This document shows, in pieces, positions 27,864-36,411 of a DNA stretch of 64,000 bases. Position 1 is the first letter of the stretch. Each line of letters starts with the position of its first letter. Made by a program: the position numbers and the translations under genes. The stretch is from assembly GCA_051745855.1 (NCBI GenBank), contig JBNJEK010000001.1, forward strand, positions 1 to 64,000, written 5' to 3'. The notes beneath the pieces were generated by a model. The model made no database searches. It was not told where the DNA came from and was given only the letters and a program-made list of their open reading frames with translations. The DNA comes from UBA5352 sp041685545 (GTDB lineage: Bacteria > Armatimonadota > Zipacnadia > Zipacnadales > UBA5352).

Positions 27864-28961
27864 ATGATGTGCGACGGGCTGAGAATTGGGCTGGAGATAC
27901 TCGATTCCCTTGGAGACGCCATCGACGCCGGGATCACCCCCGGCGCGGTCTGCCTCGTCGGGCGCGGCGAGAGGACGCTCTGCCACGAGGCAGTCGGCCA
28001 TCGCTGCCTCGAGCCTCAGCGCCTGCCGATGGAGCGCGACACCGTCTTCGATCTCGCTTCGCTGACGAAGCCGTTCGCCACCGCCACCGTGATTCTGCAA
28101 CTCGCCGAGCGTGGCGCGCTGTCGCTGGACGATCGGGTTTCGCGCTGGCTGCCAGCGTTTGATCGCGGCGACCGCGCGGGCGTGACGCTCGCAGATCTGC
28201 TGGCGCACTGCTCGGGCCTGCCGGCGTACTGGCGACCGGGCGAGCGCGAGCGGAAGCTGCGGTTGAGCGAGCGCCGTGAGCACATGATCGATGCGATCTG
28301 CAGCCTGCCGCTCGAATATGCGCCGGGCGAGGGATCAGTGTACTCCTGCCTCGGCTTCATTCTGCTCGCCTCGGTTGCTGAAGCAGCAGGCGGGTGCCCG
28401 CTTGCCGATCTTGCTCGCGAGGGCATCTTTGAGCCGCTGGGCATGGGGGACACGTGCTTTTGTCCGACGCCCGAACTCTGCGAACGTTGCGCCGGGACCG
28501 AGCGACTACCTGAGGGGACGCTGGTCGGCGTAGTGCATGACGAGAACGCGCGCTACCTCGGGGGCGTCGGAGGGAATGCGGGGCTCTTCAGCACCGCCGC
28601 GGATCTGGCGCGCTTCGTTCGGGCGATCCTCGGTGGGGGCGAGCTTGATGGTGTGCGAATCCTGAGCGAGGAGAGTGTTGGCGCGATGCTCGCGCCCCGC
28701 CCGCAACCTGGCGACGTGCCGCGCACGCTGGGGTGGAGGGGAGCGAATCTGGACGATGTTCACCTGCATGGCGCGCCGACACGAGACAGCGTCGGTCACA
28801 CCGGCTTCACCGGGACGTGTCTGTGGATTGACGAGGCGAGTGAGACCTTCATGATCCTGCTGACGAACCGGGTGCACATGGGGCGCGACGCCGAGATCGA
28901 CAGGCTGCGTCGGCGCGTGGGAGAGATCGTGGGAGAGTTCATCGAGGAGAGTGCCGGATGA
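27864..28961 (+). CDS. Beta-lactamase-fold serine hydrolase (EstB / class C-like)
   Basis: Protein of 365 residues with a penicillin-binding/beta-lactamase fold. The nucleophile is in SLTK (the S-x-x-K motif, about residues 57-60). YSCLG stands where Y-x-N is usual. GHTGFTGT is the K/HTG-type third motif. Asn missing from Y-x-N is common among esterase members of this family, so this is probably an esterase or peptidase rather than a beta-lactamase. No signal peptide is seen. AAGGAG at 27851-27856 is 7 nt before the ATG at 27864. It overlaps the next gene by an ATGA junction, suggesting translational coupling to the PQQ-repeat lipoprotein gene. Confidence 0.87.
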   Translation: MMCDGLRIGLEILDSLGDAIDAGITPGAVCLVGRGERTLCHEAVGHRCLEPQRLPMERDTVFDLASLTKPFATATVILQLAERGALSLDDRVSRWLPAFDRGDRAGVTLADLLAHCSGLPAYWRPGERERKLRLSERREHMIDAICSLPLEYAPGEGSVYSCLGFILLASVAEAAGGCPLADLAREGIFEPLGMGDTCFCPTPELCERCAGTERLPEGTLVGVVHDENARYLGGVGGNAGLFSTAADLARFVRAILGGGELDGVRILSEESVGAMLAPRPQPGDVPRTLGWRGANLDDVHLHGAPTRDSVGHTGFTGTCLWIDEASETFMILLTNRVHMGRDAEIDRLRRRVGEIVGEFIEESAG

Positions 28962-30301
28962 ATGAATACGATGCGCCGCGAGGCCGGTGGGCGGTCGTTG
29001 TTACGCTGCTGATCGCAGCTGCTCTGGTCGTGATCGCGATGACGGCATCCTGCCAGCAGCAGACCGATGCGCAGGCGCCGGCCGCCGCCGCGGACGCGCC
29101 GCCGCTTCCCGCCGAGGTCACGGAGGCTCCCGCCGACCGCTGGGCGCGATTCCGTGGATCGGTGGGCTCCGGCGTCGCGCAATTTGACGAACTGCCGACC
29201 GTCTGGGATGCGCAGACCGGCGAGGGCATCGCGTGGCGCACCGAACTGCCGCTCCCGGGTGCGAACTCCCCGATCATCTGGCAGGACCGTCTCTTCGTCA
29301 CCGGGGCGGACGAGCACCGGCGCGAGGTGTACTGCCTTGACCCGCATACCGGCGAGCGCGTGTGGACGGTGCCGGTCGCGGAGGGCGAGGACTGGCCTGT
29401 AGAGCGCATGCACGGCATGACCGGCCATGCGGCGCCGACCGGAGCGACTGACGGTGAGCGCTTCTACGCCTCGTTCCCGACCGGACATGTGCTCGCGGTT
29501 GATCTCGATGGGAACCCCGCGTGGGAGCGGTGGTTTGACTTCAGCGAGGATATCTACGGTCGGGCGACGTCGCTGGTGCTGCATGACGGACTGCTCTTCG
29601 TGCAGATCGACCTCGGCAAGCCGGACATCGGCGCATCGCACCTGGTGGCGCTCGACAGCGCGACGGGGGAGACCGTGTGGGAGATCGACCGGCCGGTGCA
29701 GGGGTCGTGGACCACGCCGATCGTCATCGACATCGGGGAGCGCGAGGAGATTGTCACGAGCGCAAAGCCGTGGGTGATCGCCTACGATCCGACCACCGGC
29801 GAGGAGTACTGGCGCGCGCGGTGCATCGAAGGCGACTCGGCGCCGTCACCGATCTACGCGAACGGGCGCATCTACGTGGCGAACATCTACGCGGAACTGA
29901 CCGCGATCATCCCGGGTGGCAGCGGGGACGTCACCGAGACGCACATCGACTGGTCGGTGCGCGGGCAATTTCCTGACATCACCAGTCCGCTGAGCGACGG
30001 CGAACGTGTCTGGACGCTGCACACAAGCGGCGTGCTCGGATGCTACGACGCCGACAGCGGTGAGGAGCAGTACGTGGAGCGTCTCGGATCGCGCTTCCGC
30101 GCGTCACCGTCGCTGGTGGGGGACAGGGTCTATCTGATCGGCGAATCGGGGGAGAGCAGCGTCATCTCCGCGGGCCGCGAGTTTGAGCAACTCGGCAGCG
30201 GGAGCTTCGGTGAAGACGTTCATTCCACGCCCTCGTTCGCGCACGGGAGGATGTATGTGCGGGGGATCGAGCATCTCTTCTGCGTGGGCTCCGGGGATTG
30301 A
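28958..30301 (+). CDS. PQQ-repeat (BamB-like) lipoprotein
   Basis: Beta-propeller protein of 447 residues. A membrane-targeting signal (VVVTLLIAAALVVIAMTASC) ends in a lipobox-like TASC, so it is probably a lipoprotein anchored after cleavage. Repeats of the PQQ/quinoprotein type follow: WDAQTGEGIAWRTELPLPG, YCLDPHTGERVWTVPV, ALDSATGETVWEIDRP and YDPTTGEEYWRARCIEG. These form an eight-bladed propeller like BamB, without the cofactor residues of true alcohol dehydrogenases. It overlaps the upstream hydrolase gene by 4 nt. No BAM genes are adjacent, so an outer-membrane role is unproven. Confidence 0.87.
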   Translation: MNEYDAPRGRWAVVVTLLIAAALVVIAMTASCQQQTDAQAPAAAADAPPLPAEVTEAPADRWARFRGSVGSGVAQFDELPTVWDAQTGEGIAWRTELPLPGANSPIIWQDRLFVTGADEHRREVYCLDPHTGERVWTVPVAEGEDWPVERMHGMTGHAAPTGATDGERFYASFPTGHVLAVDLDGNPAWERWFDFSEDIYGRATSLVLHDGLLFVQIDLGKPDIGASHLVALDSATGETVWEIDRPVQGSWTTPIVIDIGEREEIVTSAKPWVIAYDPTTGEEYWRARCIEGDSAPSPIYANGRIYVANIYAELTAIIPGGSGDVTETHIDWSVRGQFPDITSPLSDGERVWTLHTSGVLGCYDADSGEEQYVERLGSRFRASPSLVGDRVYLIGESGESSVISAGREFEQLGSGSFGEDVHSTPSFAHGRMYVRGIEHLFCVGSGD

Positions 30302-30306
30302 GAAAG

Positions 30307-30338
30307 CGAGCGGAACGGCCGTGAAGCCGCCCCGCTCG
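30307..30338. terminator. Hairpin between convergent genes
   Basis: CGAGCGG (30307-30313) pairs with CCGCTCG (30332-30338), with a smaller CGGC/GCCG pairing inside the loop. It sits directly after the PQQ-repeat gene stop and before the convergent Tat lipoprotein gene. Confidence 0.4.
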
Positions 30339-30358
30339 TGGTTTGCATGTCGCAGCAT

Positions 30359-30604
30359 CTACGCCGGCTTCTGCGGCGCCCACTCGTGTCCGCATTTCCA
30401 GCACTTGATCTGCTCGCCCCAGGTCTCAACGCGATTCTCGGCCTCGCAGTCGGGGCACACGGCGATCTGTGTGTCGCCATCTTCCGGCGGACCAGTGACA
30501 GTCGCAGAATCTTCCTCAGTCGAGCAACCCACGCCTGCAATTGCACCGAGACCCACCAGCAGGCCCCCGGCCCCGACGAGCCTTACAAACTCGCGGCGAT
30601 CCAT
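30359..30604 (-). CDS. Tat-exported zinc-ribbon lipoprotein
   Basis: Tiny protein of 81 residues. It begins with a twin-arginine signal, DRREFVRLVGAGG, and a hydrophobic stretch ending in VGC, so it would be exported folded and lipidated at Cys-27. After an acidic linker it carries a C-x2-C ... C-x2-C zinc ribbon (CPDCEAENRVE ... CWKCGHEW), about 20 residues between the pairs. This arrangement, a folded zinc or iron knuckle exported by Tat, suggests a redox or metal-binding role outside the membrane. No redox partner is adjacent. The gene lies 84 nt after the TauE-like gene and may be read from the same transcript. Confidence 0.75.
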   Translation of the reverse strand: MDRREFVRLVGAGGLLVGLGAIAGVGCSTEEDSATVTGPPEDGDTQIAVCPDCEAENRVETWGEQIKCWKCGHEWAPQKPA

Positions 30605-30688
30605 CGGACATCACTCCACCTCTCATGAAAGTCATCCCATCCCCCGGTGTGCTGACGTTCCGCACTCGCGAAGGTTCTGCCCGCCGGT

Positions 30689-31444
30689 CTATCTCAGCGC
30701 CGAGTGAATCAGCATCCCAGAGGCGATCAGCAGCACCGCGTAGAGGATGCGGCGGAAGATCGCTTCATCAACGCGGTAGTGCGCGAAGGTGCCGAGGATC
30801 AGGCCCGCGATCATGAACGGCGCGCACCAGCCTGCCAGCGTCAGCACCTCCGCGGTGAGGCGCCCCGAAGCCGCCCACTGGCCGATCAGGATCGTGTTCA
30901 GCACCAGCCACAGCAGGCTCATTGTCACGCGGAAGAGCGACTTATCCGGGAGGGCCCGGGCGCAATACACCACGAGCACCGGCCCGCCTGAGCCGAACGC
31001 GCCGTGCACGGCGCCTCCCAGGGGAAGGAGCGCGGTGATCCCGCGGCCCTTCCAGCCGCTGAGGCCACCGTCCTCGGCGCAGGGGGGATGCGGATGCGCG
31101 AGGCCGTGGACGCTGACGATGCCGGTGAACACGCCGAGGACGAGCTTCAGCGGGTTTTCGGGCAGATGCTCCGCCATCACGATCCCGACCGGCAGGCCGA
31201 TGACCACGAACGCGAGGAGCTTGCCGAATGCCGCCCAGTTGATGTGCCCACGGGCCTCGATGACGATGAAAGCCGCCAGCAGCCACGCCTGCATCACCAG
31301 CACCGGCACCGCGACCTCCAGGCCGATCAGCAGTGTGACAAAAGGCAGCGCGAGAACCGTCGCGCCAAAGCCGGTGATCGACCCCTGGAAGTTCGTCAGG
31401 AAGACGACCAGGAAGATTAGCCCGAGCCGCGCCGCCTCGCTCAC
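30689..31444 (-). CDS. TauE/SafE-family anion exporter
   Basis: Integral membrane protein of 251 residues of the TauE/SafE (former DUF81) family, with about eight hydrophobic segments. The N-terminal FLTNFQGSITGFGATVLALPF and a second GAVHGAFGSGGPVLVVYC carry the glycine-rich motifs that define the two repeat halves. Characterised relatives export sulfite, sulfoacetate or small sulfonates. GTG is used as start, 6 nt after the stop of the RpiB-like gene, so it is the last gene of a five-gene operon. That context and the family together suggest export of a sulfonate end product; substrate is an inference. Confidence 0.88.
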   Translation of the reverse strand: MSEAARLGLIFLVVFLTNFQGSITGFGATVLALPFVTLLIGLEVAVPVLVMQAWLLAAFIVIEARGHINWAAFGKLLAFVVIGLPVGIVMAEHLPENPLKLVLGVFTGIVSVHGLAHPHPPCAEDGGLSGWKGRGITALLPLGGAVHGAFGSGGPVLVVYCARALPDKSLFRVTMSLLWLVLNTILIGQWAASGRLTAEVLTLAGWCAPFMIAGLILGTFAHYRVDEAIFRRILYAVLLIASGMLIHSALR

Positions 31445-31450
31445 AGGTGC

Positions 31451-31951
31451 CTACTCGAGCGTCTCGAGGTCGCGATCGGTGGCCTCGTCGCCGCGGGCAG
31501 CGATCTCGTCGCGGGCCTCCGCCCAGAAGTCGAGTACATCCTGCGGGATGCCCTCGACATCCTGGAACTTCTCGGTCAGGAAGACCTCCGCCATCCGCTT
31601 GCCCTGGTCGGGCGTGACGAGGCTCTCGCCCATGCACATGCAGTTCGCATCATTGACCCACCGCACGAACTCCGCCGCCATCACGCTCTCGCAGGAGACC
31701 GCGCAGACGCCCCTGAACTTGTTCGCGGCGAGGCTCATTCCCGTGCCGCTGCCGCAGCAGAGGATCGCCCGGTCGGCCTTATCCTGCTGGAGCACCCACG
31801 CGGCACGCTCGGCGATGGACGGGAACTTGACGAACGTGTCGAAGTCATACGCGCCCACGTCAATGTATTCATATTCGTTCTGCTCCAGCCACTCGACGAT
31901 GGCGTTCTTGAGCAGAAGTCCCTTGACGACCGATCCGACGACAACTTTCAT
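31451..31951 (-). CDS. RpiB/LacAB-family sugar isomerase with altered substrate pocket
   Basis: Isomerase fold of 166 residues. CCGSGTGMSLAANK keeps the catalytic Cys and glycine loop of ribose-5-phosphate isomerase B and galactose-6-phosphate isomerase. The usual His after the middle helix (as in SRQHN of E. coli) is Val here (RWVNDAN). The C-terminal Arg-containing motif that grips the phosphate (a GGRH-x-x-R type stretch) is missing, replaced by VEGIPQDVLDFWAEARDE. A non-phosphorylated or differently charged aldose is therefore likely. It lies between transketolase C and the exporter, with gaps of 4 and 6 nt. Ordinary RpiB remains possible if those residues are compensated. Confidence 0.82.
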   Translation of the reverse strand: MKVVVGSVVKGLLLKNAIVEWLEQNEYEYIDVGAYDFDTFVKFPSIAERAAWVLQQDKADRAILCCGSGTGMSLAANKFRGVCAVSCESVMAAEFVRWVNDANCMCMGESLVTPDQGKRMAEVFLTEKFQDVEGIPQDVLDFWAEARDEIAARGDEATDRDLETLE

Positions 31952-31955
31952 GGCG

Positions 31956-32897
31956 CTAACCCTCTCTGCAGGCCTGCTTGATGTGCTCGACGTTCATCTC
32001 GTGTTTGTCCAGCAGATACTGCTCGGTCGCGACCTCGCCGAACTGATCGTTCACGCCGAGGCGCGTCACGCGCGTCGGCATCTTCTCCGACAGCACTTCG
32101 CACGCCGCCCCGCCGAGGCCGCCGATCACGCTCTGATTCTCCACGGTCACCACGTGCCCGGTCGTCGCCGCCGATTCCAGCAGGCTGTCCTCGTCGAAGG
32201 GCTTGACGGACGCGTAGTGAAAGTGATCGACCGCCACGCCGTCGTCCTCGAGTTCGGCCACCGCCTGCTGCGCGAACTGCGTCATCCATCCAGTGCTGAT
32301 CAGTGTCGCCGCGTCCCCCTCGCTCATGCGCACCGCGGTCGCGGGGTCGAACGCGTAGTCGTGGTCGAAGATCTGCGGCTGCGTGGGGCGGATCATCTGC
32401 ATGTACATCGGGCCCTCGTGCTCGGCCATCCAGCGGACGCATGAGGCAAGCTCGTACACATCGCACGGAGAGAAGACGGTCATGTTCGGCATCGCGCGCA
32501 TGATCGCGAGATCCTGAAAGCACATGTGCGTGCCACCGTTGGCGCCGGTGGTGATGCCCGGCGCAGTGCCGACGATCTTCACGTTCGCGTCGGCGTAGGC
32601 CACGGAGATCGTGATCGCGTCGTAGACCCGGCGGGTCGCGAAGGGCGTGAAGCTCGCGCAGAAGGGGATGAATCCCTCCACGGCCATCCCAGCGCCGATG
32701 CCGATCATGTTCGCCTCCGCCACGCCGGTGTCGATGAACCGATCCGGATGCGCTTCAGAGAACGTCGGGATCGTCCCGGAGGCTTTCCCGAGATCGGCCT
32801 CGATGACGGCGATGTTCGGATTACTGTCCGCAAGGTCCACCAGCGTCAGCGCGTAGACGTTGCGCATCTCAAGTTCGTGAAGCGGAATGTCAGTCAT
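31956..32897 (-). CDS. Transketolase, C-terminal subunit
   Basis: Protein of 313 residues comprising the pyrimidine-binding and C-terminal domains of a split transketolase. DTGVAEANMIGIGAGMA carries the Glu that activates the TPP aminopyrimidine (about residue 59). The C-terminal transketolase domain includes VTVENQSVIGGLGGAACE. It starts 3 nt after the stop of the N-terminal subunit gene, so subunits would be made in a 1:1 ratio. With the RpiB-like and Fe-ADH genes it forms a tight operon, suggesting transfer of a two-carbon unit between sugars in a dedicated pathway rather than the general pentose phosphate route. Confidence 0.93.
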   Translation of the reverse strand: MTDIPLHELEMRNVYALTLVDLADSNPNIAVIEADLGKASGTIPTFSEAHPDRFIDTGVAEANMIGIGAGMAVEGFIPFCASFTPFATRRVYDAITISVAYADANVKIVGTAPGITTGANGGTHMCFQDLAIMRAMPNMTVFSPCDVYELASCVRWMAEHEGPMYMQMIRPTQPQIFDHDYAFDPATAVRMSEGDAATLISTGWMTQFAQQAVAELEDDGVAVDHFHYASVKPFDEDSLLESAATTGHVVTVENQSVIGGLGGAACEVLSEKMPTRVTRLGVNDQFGEVATEQYLLDKHEMNVEHIKQACREG

Positions 32898-32900
32898 CTC

Positions 32901-33758
32901 TCACTCCACCTCGTAGGGAAGCTCATAATCCTGACAATCGAGGGCGCACATGTACTTCTCAAAATCCTCAGCGTCGCCCACCTTGATGTTGTGACTCTCC
33001 GGCCGATCCTGCACCACCGCGCAGCCGCGTGCCTTCGTGGTGTGTGCGATGATCATGACCGGCCCGCCCTCGAATTCGCGCGCGGCTTTGACGGTGTCGT
33101 GGATGTCATCCCAGTCGTGACCGTCCATCTCCATCACTTCCCAGTTGAACGAGCGCCACTTGTCCGCCAGCGGCTCAAGCGTCACGACCTCGTCGGTCCT
33201 GCCGTCGATCTGCAGCTTGTTGTAATCCGTGATGCCGATGAGGTTGCTCAGCCTGTTGTGACCGGCGAACATCGCCGCCTCCCAGACCATCCCCTCATCA
33301 CTCTCACCGTCGCCGACGATGCAGTACACATCGTGACTCTGCCCGCGGATGCGCGCCGCCAGCGCAAAGCCGCAGGCCGCCGACATCCCCTGCCCGAGCG
33401 AACCGGCGGTCATGTCGATGCCCGTGGTGAGCAGCCGGTCGCAGTGGCTGGGAAGGTTCGTCCCGTTCTCATTGATCGTCTTGAGCTCTTCCTTCGGGAA
33501 GAACCCCTGGTAGGCCAGCGCGACGTAAAGCACCGGTCCCGCGTGGCCCTTGGACATGATCAGGCGGTCGCGTTCCTCCCACTGCGGATTGTCGGGGTCG
33601 AACTTCATGATCCGCCAGTAAAGACTGATCACCGTCTCCACGAGGCTCAACGAGCCACCGAGGTGGCCCGAGCCGGAGCGGCAGATCATGTCCGTGATGA
33701 CGTAGCGAAACTCACCCGCCAGGTCATCGAACGCTTCGCGGTCGAATGCTTCGCTCAT
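32901..33758 (-). CDS. Transketolase, N-terminal (TPP-binding) subunit
   Basis: Protein of 285 residues holding the thiamine diphosphate-binding domain of a split transketolase. GSGHLGGSLS begins the domain, and VGDGESDEGMVWEA with ITDYNKLQIDG is the GDG-x(n)-N metal and cofactor motif. SKGHAGPVLYVAL is the usual His-bearing substrate loop. GAGGAGATTCT precedes the ATG. It is located 9 nt after the Fe-ADH gene and 3 nt before the C subunit gene. Split transketolases are common in Clostridia, Thermotogota and Armatimonadota, and serve pathways from pentose metabolism to sulfoglycolysis. Confidence 0.94.
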   Translation of the reverse strand: MSEAFDREAFDDLAGEFRYVITDMICRSGSGHLGGSLSLVETVISLYWRIMKFDPDNPQWEERDRLIMSKGHAGPVLYVALAYQGFFPKEELKTINENGTNLPSHCDRLLTTGIDMTAGSLGQGMSAACGFALAARIRGQSHDVYCIVGDGESDEGMVWEAAMFAGHNRLSNLIGITDYNKLQIDGRTDEVVTLEPLADKWRSFNWEVMEMDGHDWDDIHDTVKAAREFEGGPVMIIAHTTKARGCAVVQDRPESHNIKVGDAEDFEKYMCALDCQDYELPYEVE

Positions 33759-33767
33759 AGAATCTCC

Positions 33768-34895
33768 TCAGAGCATCCGTCGGTAGATCCCGGCGAGTTG
33801 CTCGGGCGTGACCTCGCGCGGGTTGTTCTCCATCAGCGGGTGGAAGCTGCCCTCGACGAGCACCGGGATGTCGTCCGTGGTGACGCCGAAGTCAGACAGC
33901 CGCGTGGGCAGGCCGGACCTCGCCTTCATCGCCGCGAACGCGTCCGCCATCTGCGCCATGGTCTCAAAGCCTCCGGCCCGTGCGAGGCGTTCGCCTCGCC
34001 CACCCATCGCGGGCGCGTTGAAGCGCATGAAGTGATCGAGCGTTAGCGCGCACGCCGTTCCGTGCGGGAGATGATAGGTGGCGGAGAACGGGAACGAGCA
34101 GGCGTGGACGGCCGCGTTCTTGGGCGCCTGAAAGGCCATCCCGCCCAGCAGCGCGGCCAGCGACATCCCCTCGCGCGCGGCCAGGTCGGAACCATCCTGC
34201 ATTACCCGGGGCATGTGCTCAAAGAAGAGCCGCACGGCCTCCAGCGCAAGCGCGTCGGAGATCGGGTTGTGATTGCGCGACCAGTAGCCCTCGACCGCGT
34301 GCGCGAGTGCGTCGAAGCCCGTCGAGGCGGTGACTTTCGGCGGCATCGACTCCGTCAGAGCCGGGTCCACCAGCGCCACCGCCGGGAAAAAGTTGTCATG
34401 TACCAGCGGCGCCTTGACTCCCTTCTCAGGGTCATCGAGCACCGCGATCGGCGTGACCTCACTGCCCGTGCCGGCGGTGGTCGGGATCGCGATCAGCGGA
34501 AGGTGGCGCTCGTCGAGCGCGCCGCCCTCTGAATGATACTTCCGCGCCGGACCGCCCTGCTGTGAGACCGATCCGGCGGCCTTGGCGCAATCAAGCGAGC
34601 TTCCGCCGCCGGCCGCCACCAGCAGATCGGCGTCATGCTCGCGGATCTGCTCACTCAGCGCGTCCACCATCTCCACCGTCGGATTCGGCTCGATGTCGGC
34701 AAAGACGGGGGTGTCGGCAGGCAGGCGCTCGCGCAGGTCCTCGATGATCGGCAGCTCTGCGAGGCCGCTGTCCGTCACGAGGACCGGCCGCCTGCCCAGC
34801 GTCTGCGTGATCCCCGGCAGTGTAATCCGTGCGCCTCTGCCGAAGTGGATCTCGGTGGGGTCCGCGAATCTCCAGACATCAGCGGTCGCTGCCAT
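33768..34895 (-). CDS. Iron-dependent (group III) alcohol dehydrogenase
   Basis: NAD(P)-dependent dehydrogenase of 375 residues. The cofactor loop is AAGGGSSLDCAKA (about residues 96-108). PTTAGTGSEVT is the family's substrate-domain mark. Metal ligands appear as Asp in STGFDALAHAVEG, with His in the same motif and further His in HACSFPFSATYHLPHGTAC. The enzyme would interconvert an aldehyde and an alcohol. As first gene of the transketolase operon it could reduce a C3 aldehyde made by the pathway, for example sulfolactaldehyde to dihydroxypropanesulfonate. The gene is divergent from a Gfo/Idh/MocA gene. Confidence 0.93.
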   Translation of the reverse strand: MAATADVWRFADPTEIHFGRGARITLPGITQTLGRRPVLVTDSGLAELPIIEDLRERLPADTPVFADIEPNPTVEMVDALSEQIREHDADLLVAAGGGSSLDCAKAAGSVSQQGGPARKYHSEGGALDERHLPLIAIPTTAGTGSEVTPIAVLDDPEKGVKAPLVHDNFFPAVALVDPALTESMPPKVTASTGFDALAHAVEGYWSRNHNPISDALALEAVRLFFEHMPRVMQDGSDLAAREGMSLAALLGGMAFQAPKNAAVHACSFPFSATYHLPHGTACALTLDHFMRFNAPAMGGRGERLARAGGFETMAQMADAFAAMKARSGLPTRLSDFGVTTDDIPVLVEGSFHPLMENNPREVTPEQLAGIYRRML

Positions 34896-35136
34896 GTTGG
34901 CTCCCCTGCCCTCTTCTATGCCGTGCGCCTGGCTGTCATCAGGTTCCCCGCCCGCCTCCCGATGCCCTTCCGCGCCGCCTCGCCAGCTGCGGTTTCCCCG
35001 CCCCTCGCAAGCTTTCCGACAGGTTTCGCGTCACTTTGCAGGTCCCCGCGTCTTTTCGTGGAAACAATCGAATGCGTGTTGCTGACTCGTGGTGGCGATC
35101 GCCGCCATTTCAGGATCCGCCCGGGAGGGTCATGCG

Positions 35137-36315
35137 ATGGATCAGATCAATGTTGGGCTCGTCGGCTACAACTTCATGGGCCGCGCACACTCCAATGCCT
35201 ACCGCCAGGTGCCGTTTTTCTTCCCCGAGCTTGAAGCTGAGCCGGTGATGAAGGTGCTCTGCGGAAGGACGAAGGAGCGCGTGGACGCCTGCGCTGAGCA
35301 GTTCGGGTGGGAGGAGACCGTCTACGACGTCGATGACCTCCTCGCCCGCGACGATATCGACCTCGTTGATATCACTGCGCCGAACAACCAGCACGCCGAA
35401 CTGGCCATCAAGGCCGCCGAGGCGGGCAAGCACGTGTTCTGCGAAAAGCCACTCGCGACCAGCGTCGAGGACGGCGAGCGGATGGTCAAGGCCGTCCAGG
35501 ACGCCGGCGTCATCCACATGATCTGCCACAACTACCGCCGCGCGCCCGCGATCTCGCTTGCGAAGAAGATGATCGACAATGGCGACCTCGGCGAGATCTA
35601 CCACTGGCGCTCGCTCTACCTGCAGGACTGGCTGATGCCGCCGGAGGTCCCGATGATGTGGCGCGTGCGCAAGGAGATCGCGGGCTCCGGCTCGCTGGGC
35701 GATCTGATGGCCCACTCGATCGACCTCGCGCTCTGGATGCTGGGCGACATTGAGTCACTCGCCTGCACCATGGAGACCTTCATCGAGGAGCGCCCGAAGA
35801 TGGAGAGCTTCGACACCGGACTCGGCGGAAGGGCCTCCGAGGACGCCGAGATGGGCACCGTGGACGTGGACGACGGCGTCGTTGCGCTCTGCCGCTTCGC
35901 CAACGGCGCACTCGGAACGATGGAGGCCACGCGTTTCGCGGCCGGCCACAAGAATTACAACTGGTTCGAGGTCAACGGCTCGAAGGGCTCGATCCGCTTC
36001 AACCTTGAGCGCATGAACGAGCTTGAGTACTACGACTGCGAGGATCCCGGCGACCGCACCGGTTTCCGCCTGATCCAGGCGACAGACGACTCGCACCCGT
36101 ACATGGGCCTGCCTGATGAGGGCGGCCCGCGCTACTGGCCGGTGGCGCATATCATCGGCTACGAGCACACCTTCATCAACACGGTCTTCGACCTCTGCCA
36201 GGGCATCGCGAAGAATGAGCAGCCGTGGCCGAGCTTCGAGGACGGCCTGCGCACCCAGAAGGTCCTCGCGGCCTGTGAACTGGCCTCCGATGACGGGATG
36301 TGGGTGGAAGTGTGA
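35137..36315 (+). CDS. Gfo/Idh/MocA-family oxidoreductase
   Basis: Dehydrogenase-like protein of 392 residues. The Rossmann domain starts with VGLVGYNFMGRAHSNAY, a GxxxMG variant of the nucleotide loop. FCEKPLA is the EKP motif with the catalytic Lys. GDLMAHSIDLALWML gives the Asp/His pair. It is longer than the Gfo/Idh at 17549. The ATG at 35137 follows GGGAGG. The open frame begins at 35089, but has no ribosome binding site there. It is divergent from the transketolase operon with about 240 nt between, and is followed by a long non-coding hairpin region. Substrate probably a sugar or cyclitol. Confidence 0.92.
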   Translation: MDQINVGLVGYNFMGRAHSNAYRQVPFFFPELEAEPVMKVLCGRTKERVDACAEQFGWEETVYDVDDLLARDDIDLVDITAPNNQHAELAIKAAEAGKHVFCEKPLATSVEDGERMVKAVQDAGVIHMICHNYRRAPAISLAKKMIDNGDLGEIYHWRSLYLQDWLMPPEVPMMWRVRKEIAGSGSLGDLMAHSIDLALWMLGDIESLACTMETFIEERPKMESFDTGLGGRASEDAEMGTVDVDDGVVALCRFANGALGTMEATRFAAGHKNYNWFEVNGSKGSIRFNLERMNELEYYDCEDPGDRTGFRLIQATDDSHPYMGLPDEGGPRYWPVAHIIGYEHTFINTVFDLCQGIAKNEQPWPSFEDGLRTQKVLAACELASDDGMWVEV

Positions 36316-36411
36316 GGAGAGCGGCCAGTCGCCAGCGGCCGCCTACCAGCGAACGGCTGGACGGCCGGGAGCGCGTCGTCCCGTCGTGCCGTTTAGCCGT
36401 TGTCGTTGTGG

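Noticed and set aside
32526..34046. 506-residue plus-strand open frame
   Set aside because: Antisense to the transketolase and alcohol dehydrogenase genes, which have clear cofactor motifs.
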